Counted from the first letter of the stretch, positions 21,479 to 33,464 are shown. The stretch is DNA of 64,000 bases from Mycogone perniciosa (GCA_025331125.1 JAOALB010000176.1:1-64000); one strand, 5' to 3'. Made by a program: numbers and translations. Notes: generated by a model from the letters alone, not told the origin.

Positions 21479-23268
21479 GCGATATGGACAAGCTGGATAA
21501 TATGCGGGATACGATCCGTGCTTGACTACGGAGTACATAACGAAACTTCTGAGGGGATATCCAAGGTCAACTTGGGCCAACACCAACTATTCTCATTTTA
21601 GAGATAGTAGGTTAAAGTTTTGACACCAGTAGGTATTATCCCTAGGGCTGTTTCCAGGGTTGTAGATGAAAGGGCTGCTTCGATATTACGTCTGTGGGGA
21701 CTACCAGGTAGCAGTAGTACGAGTAATACTACTAGAATGGACCGGTTTTTTGTCGATGCACGCGAGCCATGTCTGTGAACACACTGAAAAAAAAGTTTTC
21801 AGGATGAAGTGAAATTTGGGCTACTAGTAGAAATATATATATATTCGAAATCATGCTCACTATAAAGATGTTAACCATGGTTAGATAGTAGTGAAGTATT
21901 TCGTACTCCATATATAGCAAGCGAGTTAGTTGCCTTTGGGTGCCTTGATAGTGTTATCAACACACCAACAATGACATCTTTCCATGTTTCAATGTCTTCT
22001 CGTGTTACGAGACGTTTTCTGCCTCGTAGCTTACGAGAGACATTCTACAAATAGTATCGGGGTTTCGTGCCCGTGTCTCTCCGCATGCATGCATGCATGT
22101 ATGTATGAGCGTGCAGTTTATCCCCCTGGCTGTTTCACAATTTGGTTCATCAATTGGCTCATTTATGATAAGGAACGATAGAGTCATGTCATACGAGCAA
22201 GAATACGCCTCATCGGTAAAATAAGCCTACGAGTACTCCGTACGACGGAGTCCTATTTACGAGTATTATTACCTAGTTGTTGTAGTACGGATTAGCAATC
22301 ATCTAAAAATGATCTCTGATTTACTATTATTACTATCTGGACGGAGTACTCGTAAAGACTGGTCGTTTGCAGTGCTGCTCGCCGGAAACTGCCGTACCCA
22401 TCAAAAGCTTCATGTCGGCCCCAGTCGTGTGAGCCGAGATTAGCTTCATCTCCACGGACCGTCTCACTGTATCAGGGGCTTTTAGTTCCCACACTGTGCC
22501 GTTCATGGGGACGCTGCAGGGCTTCACTGTGTGTATTACAGTCGGCTTGCTGCTGTACCCCGTATGTAGAGTACGCCCTGGCCTCTCTATCAGTGTTGTA
22601 CTCAGGTACAGAGAGGGCTTATTCATGCGGTATGGCACTCACTCGAGACCCCCTAGCAGTACCTGAATGAGACGTATATGCACCCACTTCCCATGTACTC
22701 ATTGTACATCATCTGGTCAAGAGAAGAGAAAAAAAAGAACTCAGGGCAAAACTACTATAGGTACCTAGTACCTTAACAGAAGGGGGTGCCTAGTACGTAC
22801 CCTGCCTCTGGCCTAACCGGTTCTTGTTTCTCGTCTTGCCTTTACTGGATTGGCGCGCGCCTCCTGTTTGTGTGTTTGTCGCCATCATCAACTCCCCTTC
22901 TTCAGCCTCCGAACTCTTGCGTCTTTACTCACTCCCTTGGCTTCCCACGTCCTCACACTCGTTGTAATAATAGCATCACGACACACACTCAATCGTTAAT
23001 TTTCGGATTCAGCTCGTTCCTTTTTTGGCTCCGCTCCTTTCTTCTTTTTCTTCTTCTTTCCACTCCTTGCCCCAGGGCCAACCCGTTTCAACGACCAAGA
23101 AGATCTTGGCATCTTCGCCGAGCGACGACGACCACTACTACTACTACTACTACCACCATACCATTACCCGCGCGGTTCCAGCGATCGATCGATTGTGCTA
23201 CACGAGGGAAAGACTTGCGAGGGACAAGCTACTTCTGCTGTGAACGGAAGCGCTTGTTGCCATATGAT
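21479..23268. other. Intergenic region and leader of the TBC gene
   Basis: About 1.8 kb. It contains palindrome copies near 21528, 22234 and 22340, a TA run near 21833-21843, and GCAT/GTAT repeats near 22083-22107. From about 22786 the frame of the TBC protein is already open, but it consists of T-, C- and S-rich low-complexity sequence that looks like a pyrimidine-rich leader rather than protein. Confidence 0.5.
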
Positions 23269-25515
23269 ATGAATCCTGCAATGCCTCGTGAGCATGGCAT
23301 TGGCATTGTCAACGGCAACACAGGGGGAAACTTCGGCAACGCCATTCACATTCAGACCAGCCCTGGGTCTCCTCCAGGAATGACCACGTCCAAGAGCTCC
23401 AAATCGTCTTCGTTTCAATCCTTTAATAGCGACGACGGCAGTGTGCTGGCTGATGTTGGCCATTTCGAAGATATCGGCCTCGAGGACGAAAACGTTACCC
23501 CCAAGGCCCCATCACACCTCTCCGCACGACCTACCTCCCTGGGCCGCAATCTTGCCTCCACTAAAAGGACACCCAGGCCACAGCGGTCCTTTCCCAACTT
23601 GCAGAACAGCGCCTATGTCTCTAATCCCAGAAGCACAAGTGTGACGAACCTGACTAATACACGCCCAACATCCACCTTGACGAAAGGATATTCGACCTCC
23701 TCTGTACCTGTTGCTCGCCGCCACAGGAGTATCAGTCCAGGCATTTCCCTGAATCCTAGAGACCCAAATCTTCCCGTCAGACCCCGTCGAGGCAGCTGGC
23801 AACTGAACCGCGACCGCAAGTCCTTGATCGAGCTCGAACAGGAATGTGACGAAGATGACGATGATAACATTCCAGACGGGCTTGTTCTTGATAATGTGCC
23901 CATTTCCCCCCGTCCAGCTCATGAGCGGTCTCCTAGTCGGGGTCCATCGGTATCACCATCCCCTGACCGAAGGGTGAAGGAACGTGTACGCAGCATCGGT
24001 AACGGTACGCCGCCCGTCGCACAAGCACAAGGTTCCCTACGATCTCCGACCTGGAAGACAGATAACGGTGATAATAAGCCTCCTTCTAGTCCTATTAAGA
24101 GCAAGGTCCAGAGCTGGAATGCCGCCCTCGCCGACCTGAGTGCAGAAACGAAGGCGTTGACAGAGAAACTTGAAGAACATGCGGACGAGATGGAAGACTT
24201 CCACATCAAGCGTCCTTCTGGTTCCGCACGGCCAAACACGTGGAACCCCAGCCAGACATCATCGGTGGATAATTCCTATGACAAAAAGGAACGGGTCAAG
24301 TCGTCGATGCCCGAACTCCCACCTCTCCGACGAACCAACATCATGATCGACCCCCTTCCCATTTCAAAGGAGAAGGAGGCTGTTCTGAGCCGTACACGTC
24401 CCTCATGGCTCCCACCAAAGGATCCTGCAGAAGAGCGTCGTCACTTGCGTCAGTACCAGAAAATGATGGCAGCTAGTATCAAGGCCGATGAGCGTCGTGA
24501 GGCTGCCCGAAGGTCCAAGACTGAGACGAGGGACAATACTGCAGACAAACTTATGCACATATGGGAGGAAGACATCATTCCTCGATGGAACGAAGCAATA
24601 TGCGAGCGGAGAACTAGAGACATGTGGTGGAAAGGTGTGGCCCCTCGCAGTCGGAGAGTTGTGTGGGCAAAGGCCATAGGAAACGAACTCGGTCTTACGG
24701 ACGCATCGTTTCGCGCCGCACTAGCCAGGTCGGAAGAGTTAGAGCTCCGAGTCAAAGCAGATAGAGGCGATGCAGAGGACCTGAGAAGGGTCAAATGGTT
24801 CGAGCAGATTCGCAAGGACGTGGGTGATAGGACATGGAAGGAACTGCGCATATTCGAGGTGTCCGGACCACTCCACCAAGGCCTGGTGGATGTCTTGAGA
24901 GCGTATGCCATGTACAGGAATGATATAGGCTACGTCTCTGGGTGCAACGTGAGTATTATCTCATGCTGGATGTTTCAGCTCTGTTGCAACTGCTAACCAC
25001 GATATTTGTAGACTGTCGCAGCTTTACTCCTGCTCAACCTCCCTAACCCCGAGACAGCCTTCATTGCTTTGGCAAACGTCCTCAACCGACCACTACCCCT
25101 GTCCTTCTATACATTCGACCCAGGTGCACAGGCATCCGCATATAATCTTGTGCTTCAGACCTTGAAGAACAAATCGGACGCATTGTACTATCACTTGACA
25201 AGGACCTTGCAGGATGTTGAACCAGAATTCTACCTTGGGGCTATCTTTACAAGTCTATTTACCGGAATTTTGGCGATTGACGAAGCTGCCAGACTCTGGG
25301 ACGTCTATGTCTTCGAGGGCGACACGCTGCTGGTTCGAGCCGCTGTTGCCATTCTCCTTAATCGGGAAATGGATCTGCTTGGAAGCAAGACGGCCGAGGA
25401 AGTAAAGGCAGTCATGTCGAAGACCAGTGCAGGCACGTCACCAACACGTGCCGTAAGCGAAGTTGGTGCGGAGGACCGTTTCATGCAGAGCATCCGCGAG
25501 GCATGCAAAGCTTGA
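23269..25515 (+). CDS. TBC-domain Rab GAP-like protein
   Basis: Two exons, 23269-24948 and 25012-25515, give 727 residues from the ATG at 23269; the open frame extends upstream to 22786 but only as low-complexity sequence. The N-terminal 380 residues are disordered and Ser/Pro-rich with SPSRGPSVSPSP-type tracts. A short coiled coil (about 290-315) follows, then a TBC domain (about 460-720): GVAPRSRRVVWAKAIGN, then an arginine-finger region DVGDRTWKEL, then GYVSGCNTVAALLLLNLPNP spanning the splice, and ARLWDVYVFEG. The layout resembles the TBC1D12/14 group, which act on Rab GTPases in membrane traffic. The usual glutamine finger YxQG is YVSG here, and the arginine finger has one extra residue between D and R, so classical dual-finger catalysis is doubtful. 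Intron of 63 bp with GTGAGT, TGCTAAC and TAG. Confidence 0.88.
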
Positions 25516-26340
25516 ATGTTTCTCCCCTCAAGTCTGCAGCTGTTCAGGGGGGAGCAGCCGTTGCGCACTGTCTTCCCCCTAATAGGGCATGCTGCCCAAA
25601 CACCTTGATGCCTATGATATTTGGTCTGATTTCTAGCGGTAATGTATATCAAGATATAGAAGCGGGACATACAGGGATCCATGGTTGGCTACCCAAAGGC
25701 TGGGCGTTGGTTGGTTCAGGTTGTTTGACTGGCGGTGTTGAAGGATGCTCAGTGCGTGTCAACGGGGATTTAATGCCCATTTCTCTGGGTCCCAACCTAT
25801 GCAGCGGAGCTGTCAGGTTGGACATGACAGAAGTTGGAGATTCTAATTCTTGGCTGTATCAATGACGTCTCAGGGAGGCGCATCGGAGAAGGCCTCGTTT
25901 TTTTCGATTCTTGTGTGTTTGTTTCTTGATATATCTTCTACAAACCTGTTCAGAAGCACTTTATTGGAAATGACATGATGCATTATGGTGATAGACAGCA
26001 AATTCAGGCGAATGGATGAAAGCATAGTACGATACAGAATGCATTCTATTATGGTGCATGTTGGAACGTGATCTTGAATACTAGACCCAACCCGGTTATT
26101 CCACTCATAATCTCTAGAACTCCCAGAAGTTTGCACCCCGTACACAGACAGACAGAGGAGTAGAGCTGATAAGTAATCTAATGTTATCATGGTAGCAGTA
26201 CTCCGTAGTATTTTGATGTTGCTGGGCTGGTCACGTGGGAGGATCGCGTGCATTAGGCCATCTCCAGATGTCTAGACAAAAATAAACCAACACCTCGCTC
26301 TTACATCGCAGGCATTATATTCCACCTGGTCATTATCATT
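25516..26340. other. Intergenic spacer
   Basis: No gene recognised. One TACTCCGTAG element lies near 26200. No terminal inverted repeat was seen adjoining the transposase-like gene that begins at 26341. Confidence 0.45.
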
Positions 26341-27456
26341 ATGCCGTCTGGATATAAGCACGGCGACACCCCTAAAAAGGCCATGGTCCGGGGCACCATC
26401 TCCTATCTCGAATCCCAAGGACTGCCTGTTAACAAATCAGCCATTTTCCGTCACTTCAATCTGTCACGGTCCCAAGGATACGCAGCCCTGAGCGTCTCGG
26501 CATCAAAGCGAAATGACCCGGAGTGGGAAGAAACCCGCGGGAGGCCGGCTAAGATCTCAGAAGCGGACCACCAGAAGATGGAGAGCATCTTATGGGACGG
26601 CAAATACGAGGATGTTAACCTAAATTGGACTGGCCTGGCCAAAGAGGCTGGCGTTGAGATCACCTGTAATCCGAGGACGCTGCATCGAGCCATGGGAACG
26701 CTGGGATACCGGCGCTGTCTGACCTGTGGCCGTTCTTGGGTCCATAAAAGAAATAGAGAGAAACGATGTGACTACGCGAGGAGGCTCCTCCGAGCGTACC
26801 CCCAGCTGGCGGATTGGCGCTCTGTGCGGTTCAGTGGCGAGCTGCACTTTGGCATTGGGCTTGATGGCAAGATGCGTATTGTGCCGCGGGCTGGCGAGCG
26901 GCTCTGTACTGTGTGTGAAGAGCTGCCTGGTGCGAAGTGGCCGCGGGATGTCAAGAGGGTGCACGCATGGGGGGCCGTCGGCTACGGCTTCAAAAGCGAG
27001 CTTGTCTTTTACGAAGAGTCGACGAGTCCCAATTGCAATGGGTTGATGGGCATGTCGGACTACCGCGACAAGGTCCTGGAAAGAGTCGTCAAGCCGTGGC
27101 TGCTCCCTACTGCCGGCGGTTCGCAAGCCTTTATCCTGGAGGAAGACGCCGATTCCTTTGCCCATGGAAGTGCAAGCAAGGTCAATTTGGTGCAACAGTG
27201 GAAAGATACCCATGGCTTGCGGTGCTACTTCAACTGTGGGGATAGTCCGGACCTGAGCCCGTTGGACTCGTTATGGCCGCCCAACAAGCAGTGGACCAGC
27301 GAGCAGATGAAGGACTGGGAAGACGAGACGCTCAAGCAAGCGGCTCGGGAGACTTGGGAGAATCTCGACCAGGAGAGGATAAACATGTGGGTGGATGTTA
27401 TGCCGCAGCGGCTTCAGCAAGTGGTGGACAGTGAAGGTAGGATGGTTCCGTGGTGA
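26341..27456 (+). CDS. Transposase-derived protein (fungal Tc1/mariner-like DDE), altered catalytic triad
   Basis: One uninterrupted exon encodes 371 residues. The N-terminal helix-turn-helix (about 18-50) and the linker with YRRCLTCGRSWVHKR match the common fungal Tc1/mariner-type DDE transposases. Where the first catalytic Asp normally sits (FSDExHFG), this protein has FSGELHFGIG, so the Asp is Gly. The second Asp is kept (ILEEDADSFAHG). The third acidic residue is Asp in SPDLSPLDSLW, 39 residues later, where these fungal enzymes often have Glu. The C-terminal PPNKQW segment and the MPQRLQQVVDSEGRM tail are also retained. No flanking terminal inverted repeats or TA duplication were found by eye. 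The full-length open frame without stops, combined with loss of a catalytic residue, fits either a domesticated gene or a recently dead copy. Confidence 0.75.
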   Translation: MPSGYKHGDTPKKAMVRGTISYLESQGLPVNKSAIFRHFNLSRSQGYAALSVSASKRNDPEWEETRGRPAKISEADHQKMESILWDGKYEDVNLNWTGLAKEAGVEITCNPRTLHRAMGTLGYRRCLTCGRSWVHKRNREKRCDYARRLLRAYPQLADWRSVRFSGELHFGIGLDGKMRIVPRAGERLCTVCEELPGAKWPRDVKRVHAWGAVGYGFKSELVFYEESTSPNCNGLMGMSDYRDKVLERVVKPWLLPTAGGSQAFILEEDADSFAHGSASKVNLVQQWKDTHGLRCYFNCGDSPDLSPLDSLWPPNKQWTSEQMKDWEDETLKQAARETWENLDQERINMWVDVMPQRLQQVVDSEGRMVPW

Positions 27457-27743
27457 CGGCTATGAGCATTACGAAATGAAGGATTGCGTGGCCGGCGTTT
27501 TACACAATTTTTTTCTCTTTCGGTTCATGACATTGTGAGGTGGTTATGGCGCTGCGGCGTTTTCTTGGACGAGGACCACTTCGAGGCTCTTGATATTCTG
27601 TTGTTGAAATCACTGAGTTGTGGTGAGGTATCGAGTCTTTTCGTCTTTGGTTCAGTCTCACAACTCCAAGGTAGCTTCATCGTCGCTTTCATCATTGTGA
27701 CATTCATTCATATCCCATATTGCATTACCCTATTATAGCGTTC

Positions 27744-29049
27744 TTACATTACATGCTTTGTATCTCGCCATGGAATACTCACACCAAAGTCATCAACTAC
27801 CCGCATAGCTGACACAATACACCCTTCAAAGAGCACCATCCCATCCCAACACCAGGCTCCTGTTAGCCACACGTTGTCCTGTCCGTTTACCCACTTGGAA
27901 TTCCGCTCCTTGCCTTCAGCGATCATCTTCTTCGTATTGCTCTTTTCTGACCTCATAATCCCTTCAACTATAGCCCTGCTCTCAGTTGTTCGCAATGTCC
28001 TCGTAAATCGAGTGGTTTGGAGTTTCTTCTTTGCAGGTTATCGTCGGGCATGGTAGTGTGATGGCCAGGATTTGGATCTAGCACTGAACTCTCGACCTGG
28101 AGTGTTGGCATCTTGACCAATAGAGACTGTACAGGGCTGAATATTCTGGCGACGACATTTGGAGACACGGCCAAAACGACTCGATCAAACCGCTGCTGCT
28201 CCACGGGTCCGCTTTTGTGGTCTCTTACTGATTCATTACACCATCTCCTTCTTGCCCTGTCTTGACCTGCAACACCCTAGCCCCTGGGCGAATATCAAGT
28301 ATTCCCTCTGCCAGCTTAGACTGCACCTGGTGAATGCCTCCACAGACAACATAATGTTTCTGGCCATGGGAGAGCTTCTTGTAATTGACAACGTCATTCG
28401 CAGGGAAAGCTAGTAACTCGGCGTGTGAGCATGTCGATACACTGCCCACTAGCGGAAGTAGGTAATAGTGCGAGATGTAGCGGCGAGGCAGCCATATCCT
28501 CTGGAGATACTCAGCAAGTGTTTCCCCTCCCTCGGACCCTGGATTTGGTTTCCCACCTGAGGGTTGTGGGGTTGCGATGGGTTGCACAAGGAAGCATACA
28601 GCGGAGAACCAGAAATAGCAGATAATCAGGTAGATTATCTCAATGATGTGAAGGACAATGCCACGACCGGTAGGCTTCGGGGGTATCTGATGTAGATTGG
28701 AAGCGTGGACAAAATAGCTCCCTGGTGAGGCCTCAGGGGTGTCTAATGACGACGACGATGAAGCCGACGTCGAGAGCGCTTTGGCGAAGACAAAGAGAAA
28801 CAGACAGGGTGCAGCGGGATGCCCAAGTAGTCGTACATCCGCATCAGATTCACATAGTAGCCACCAGCACTTGCTCGCGTGGGGAGATCTATTCGCTCCG
28901 TGGCTCCTGTTTTTTTATTCTTCACCGTGACAGATGCAGAGTCGAAGGAGAGTGAGTGGGGGGGCTTTTTCTTGAGATTTTATCCATGAAGTGCCTCCCG
29001 TACCTGATCAAAAAGGGTCACTTTGTATCGACGGTCCTTGTCGCCTTAA
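27744..29049 (-). pseudogene. Broken copy of the flavin amine-oxidase-like gene
   Basis: On the minus strand the order of conserved segments matches the intact gene at 29789-31494: KVTLFDQ at about 29010, then an intron in the same place (donor at 29003), SFDSASV, RIDLPTRASAGGYY, YLQRIWLPRRY, STCSHAELLAFPA, VCGGIHQVQSKL, FDRVVLAVSPN, RTLRTTESR, and GWVNGQ-like WVNGQDNVWLTGAWCWDG. The FAD-binding N-terminus is missing upstream of 29049, where a stop precedes the homologous part. Frameshifts occur at about 28820 and about 28228. A block of about 60 residues is deleted near 28045, and the C-terminal helix is cut off. The shared intron shows that this is a DNA-level duplicate rather than a retrocopy. 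Protein similarity to the neighbour is moderate, so the duplication is not recent. Confidence 0.85.
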
Positions 29050-29788
29050 TCGATAGGATAGGTAGCCAACCGTATCTCCTAGTCTGAACACGAAGAGGGC
29101 CGCAAGATCGGCTAAAATATCCAAGGCTATTGTCCGAGGAATGGAAGTAGAAGATAGAACACTCACTCGCTCACCGGACGCGAACAATGGAGGACGACAT
29201 TGCAGGGCATCTCCATCTTAACCTTTCGCCGATCAGATAGTATTATGGAACAGCCCATTGTGTAGCAAACAAGGGTGGGTTGGTGGCGTGTATGGTATTG
29301 AATGGAATGCTTGTCATGTTGGGTTGGGGTCATGGAACACTGGAATGCGACCTCTACTGAGGCCAAACCTGATCTCTGGCTGGCGTGATTCTCGGGGAAA
29401 CGTAGAACAAATCGGAGGGAATATTGCGCCGCTGCTCTAAAGATCTTGCCACTCTGATAATAGCACGGGGTGTTTCATATAGGTTGAGTCGTTAGAAGAT
29501 GGAGAGGTTAAGTATCTCAGCACGCTATGAAGTCCACCGTCTACATTGGAAGAGAAAGTGTCCCACCGTCCCTGGCGCTTGTCCGCATTTACATTGTCCC
29601 GAAAGTACTGCACCTATGCGATAAAGGGATCCGTTCAGCTTCGACATGTTTGTGGGCGAACGCCTTGGCTTCTCTCCATAGTATTACTATCAGCCACATA
29701 CGAATGCATGCTGGGGTATGTGCCTTCGACGCTCGTCTATTTGAGAATCATTAACCTGCTGGTTGCTTCGACGAGCAGTTGCCGCTCA
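29050..29788. other. Spacer between the two amine-oxidase copies
   Basis: No gene was recognised. It holds the 3' end of the intact copy and whatever remains of the upstream region of the broken copy. Confidence 0.45.
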
Positions 29789-31494
29789 TTATGCTTCGTA
29801 AAGTGCTGTACCTGCTGTTGTTGCTCCTGCAGTTGCCCAGATTGCTAGAGAGAGCTGCCGCCGGACTTCCAACACAGCTTTGCCGATTCCTATCACTATG
29901 GCTTTAGTCCCTCGGCATCGGGCATGTGGTACCGAGGCTAGTCGCCAAGGAATCTCGACTCCAAAGTCATCGGCAATTCTCATGGCAGAAACAACGCATC
30001 CCTCTAACAGGACCAGTCCATCCCAGCACCATGCACCTACCAGCCACACATTATCCTGCCCATTGACCCATCCGGGGGTCTGATCGATGGTCGCGGAACC
30101 GGCTGTGTGGTCGGACTGCCTTTGTGGAGACACACGCATGATGTTCTGAACCACGGTTCTACTGGCAGTCGTACGCAGTGTTCTAGTGAACGTTGCGGTG
30201 TGTAATACACTTTCCATGTCTGCAGCCGGATCAAGGGGACATGTGCTTACTAGCACACCGTTGGGCATAGCATGCAAAGCTTCTGTCTTGCAGCCGGCTC
30301 CTGATCGAATAGTCCGGAAGGTGATGACTTGTGGCGGAGAGTGATTCCCATCGTGATGAGAGCAGCGACCTAATGGATTCGAGTCCTCCTTGTTGATGAT
30401 GACGTGGGTATTGCCCGCCTCAGGACTAAGAACCAAACTCTTAGCCTGGACCGTGGGTATCTTGCTCAGTATAGGGAGCAAAGGACTAAAGAGTCTCGAG
30501 GCCACGTCTGGTGATACGGCAAGGATGATTCGATCAAAATATTGCTCGGATACATGGCCTTTCGTGTCCGGGCCAGATAACCACCGCACAATGACACCAT
30601 CTTGGGCTGCAACAGGCTCAACAGCAACCACTCGAGAGCCCAGCCGAATGTCCGTTATCCCGTTAGCCAGCTTGGACTGTACTTGATGGACCCCTCCACA
30701 TACAGTGTAACGCTGGTGTCCATGTGAAAGCTTTTCATAGTTGACAATATCGGTCGCTGGAAAAGACACGACCTCGGCGTGCGAGCAGGTTGAGGCGGAA
30801 CTGATCAGCGGAAGTAAATACTGCGTGACGTATCGACGAGGCAGCCAAATCCTTTGCAAGTACTGAGACACTGTTTCTGCTGTCTCTCCGTACGCCACAG
30901 GTTTTTCATTGGATCTTGATTTTGGGCTTCGTGGCGCCGTCGTTCCGCCTTTGCCCGTTCTGGGTGGCACGCAGAAACAGGCGGCCGAGAACCACAAGTA
31001 GCATATAATCAGATACAGGATTTCCAAGACGTGTGATAATACAACAAATCGCTTGGCGGACCCCGGCTGCGGTAGTTGATGCAGGTTTGCTTCAAAGTAG
31101 ACCGAGTGGTACTCAAATGCAAAAAAGACGCGAAGCGGATGCAGCCGTATCCCCAAATACTCGTACATGCGCATCAAATTGGCATAGTAGCCACCTGTGC
31201 AGCCGCGCATGGGGAGGTCAATACGATCTACTGTCCCTGTCATCTCATTCTTCGCACTGACTGATGCTGAGTCGAAGGAGAGCGTTCGTGCCTAGGACCA
31301 TTTATAAGTTGATGGTCAGACACGAGGCATTAGAAGCAACTGCATACCTGCTCAAATAATGTGACTTCATAACGCCCCTTGGTGTCGTTTTGCAAGAGAT
31401 ATGCAGTGGTAAGACCAGCAAGGCCAGTTCCGATGATAGCGACCCGTGTTCGCGGCCGGTCATTATTTTGTCTACCTGGCAAGTGTTGTTCCAT
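29789..31494 (-). CDS. FAD-dependent flavin amine-oxidase-like oxidoreductase
   Basis: Two exons on the minus strand, 31494-31348 and 31291-29789, give 549 residues. Exon 1 carries the dinucleotide-binding motif VAIIGTGLAGLTTAYLL. Exon 2 continues with SFDSASV, RIDLPMRGCTGGYY and GIRLHPLRVFFAF. A hydrophobic segment follows (about 125-145, LEILYLIICYLWFSAACF). Then come YLQRIWLPRRYVTQYLLP, VCGGVHQVQSKL and the C-terminal FAD-contact region with GWVNGQDNVWLVGAWCWDG and LLEGCVVSAMRIADDFG. A final helix (about 520-540) may be a membrane anchor. The protein resembles the NAD/FAD-binding COG2907-like group, which in bacteria is often found beside cyclopropane-fatty-acid synthases. The intron is 56 bp with a GTATGC donor and CTAG acceptor. 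Substrate is unknown. Confidence 0.85.
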
Positions 31495-32264
31495 AGCCGA
31501 GGCCTTCGATGAGCTAGATACCTACCTTACCTTGGGCAAGGTTGTAGCACCGGAGATGTCTAGGCACCAGGCGAAACGATACCGAAACAAGATTTGGCTG
31601 GTCCGAATTCGTGTCTCACGAGTTAACGACTCAGTCTGAATGGGAGCATCACAGCTTAGTGTGGTGTGTTCTGGGCTCGTTTCTTCGCGTACGCTCACAT
31701 AAGAGGACAAAACACAGCTCAATTCGGATAACTGATGCACCTCGAGAGGCCCAGATCCCTAAAAATCCCTCTCTTAAATACCTGTTACCCCTCCCGTTGA
31801 TTTCTTTTTCCTGCATCGGGCTAAGTATTAAGCCCTCTCCGTTTTCAACAGGGTTTGAGATCAACTGATTGTTGGATCTAAAGACTGATAGCGCTTTGAC
31901 TGCTATTGTTGTTGCTGTTGCTGCTATTGTTGCTGCTGCTGCTAGGCCGCTTTAGATATTTAAGTAAAGGTCTAGGCCTTATTAAGGGCATACTTTACTT
32001 TATCTGCTCTCAAAATGGCGCTTTTTCGCGAAGGCGATATCCTCGCGGTCTTTATTCTAGTCTTAGCTGGAATAAGACACGTATACACTTACTTCCTATC
32101 TGGGGATAATAGAAGTAAACTTCGACTTACTTGGTAGTTATATTTATATATTTATATATATATATATACTCCGTATTTAAAAATGTGTGACTATCCCAAG
32201 ATGCAAAATAAATGGTCATAAGGGCCTCCGCGGTGGCATCTTGTAGGTTTTCTTGAATTCTCCG
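31495..32264. other. Spacer, degenerate
   Basis: No gene recognised. It includes a GTT/GCT microsatellite at 31905-31943, a TA-rich run at about 32140-32167, and a TACTCCGTA copy immediately after that run. A short open segment near 32010-32130 looks like decayed coding sequence but is too short to identify. Confidence 0.4.
31905..31943. repeat. (GTT/GCT)n trinucleotide microsatellite
   Basis: Imperfect tandem GTT, GCT and ATT triplets lie in non-coding sequence upstream of the amine-oxidase gene. Confidence 0.75.
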
Positions 32265-32657
32265 TCACAGACCCCCGAATCTGCGACCGCCAATAGAGCC
32301 TGCGGCGCCGACATAGATCTTGAAGTAGTCAGGATCGTCGTTTGTCACGATGTCTGCGTACACGCCTTGGCTTTGATCGCAAATGTTTCCGCCCAGCGAG
32401 AGAAGTCTGTATCTTTCCTTAGTAACCAAGCCTACCGAGTACAGGGGGCGAAAGCCCTGCCTCGATACCGTAAATGCCTCCGTAGACAGAAGTAGATTAG
32501 TAACTTGGGGGAGAACAGCTCCGGCAATCATGGCCGCAATGGAATCTGCCGCGTTGGTTTCGAAGCATGAGCGAACGCTAGGCGTTGTTCTTATTTTCCA
32601 GGAAAAAGAGAGCTGCTGCAGAGCTTTGATGATATGTAACAGTGTCCCGGATGATTT
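32265..32657 (-). pseudogene. Relic open frame, GIY-YIG-like
   Basis: A minus-strand frame is open for about 130 codons between stops and has protein-like composition. Notable segments are SCFETNAADSIAAMIAG and, near its end, a NDDPDYFKIYVGAAG stretch that resembles the strand-loop of GIY-YIG nuclease-type domains (YVGxAxxxxxR). The frame ends at a stop soon after that, and a basic RRIQEN segment follows directly beyond it in the same frame, as if read-through had been lost. There is no start codon at the proper place. It probably represents a decayed gene fragment in the repeat-rich block. Family assignment is tentative. Confidence 0.35.
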
Positions 32658-33464
32658 TCAATCGTCTCGGTCCCAAACGTTTTGTTCCTCGACAGGTTTA
32701 TGTTCTGGCAGCTCCGTCGTCGGTTGAACAATTTTGCTCACCGGCGTTGAGATATTTACGAAAGGATTTCCAGACTAACGAACAAATCTCGGAGACTTTT
32801 TTTCTCTCCCTACTACTTCGTCCGAACGATCGTGAAAATTACACAAAAAGTTGACAAGCTTTTCTGCCTTACCTATAGCTGATCTCGGTGATTGGAGCCA
32901 GTAGGTGAATTTTGTGCTCCCTAGCTGTCATCAGCGTAATATGGAAGCGCATAATACGCCCTCCTTGCTGAAACATATACACGCGAATTTGTCCACCTTT
33001 CTTCAGTCGATTCTGTCACCGACGCATCGCCTTCAACGAGGAGGCCTCTCTGCTCATCGCAAGTCCTTGGCGAAGAATTTATCCTTCTTCTGGGTCCATC
33101 GCAGGATCCCCGGCCACGGCCAAACATGGCCCGATTATGTAGCCGGCCAAGAAAGAAACGGAGGAACAATGTACCGATTGATCGCTTGATCGATTATTGA
33201 TCCTGCGATTCTGTGGATCCTGTGTGGACGATAGATTAATGGATTAGTAACAATGGCATTGGACCAACGGAGGCATAAGAGATATATAAAGACTGACAAA
33301 CCCCCATAGCTTATGTAGATAGAAGGCCAGTCGTTCATACAGTTGATTCACTAAGTATCCTTTTGCTCTACCGAATCTGTGACATCAAACCCGCTCAGTA
33401 ACACACCCTATTGATCGCCTGCCAACATAGACCTAACCTAGGTTTATCCCTTGGGAATACACTA
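32658..33464. other. Spacer, no gene
   Basis: No supportable gene on either strand. The sequence becomes gradually richer in A+T toward the AT island at 33465. Confidence 0.4.

Noticed and set aside
22083..22107. GCAT/GTAT repeats as a possible hairpin RNA or CRISPR-like array
   Set aside because: They are a short simple repeat without spacers or a long stem.
22786..23268. N-terminal extension of the TBC protein
   Set aside because: The frame is open but codes for low-complexity Thr/Ser/Pro/Leu tracts from a pyrimidine-rich leader; the ATG at 23269 opens directly into sequence of normal character.
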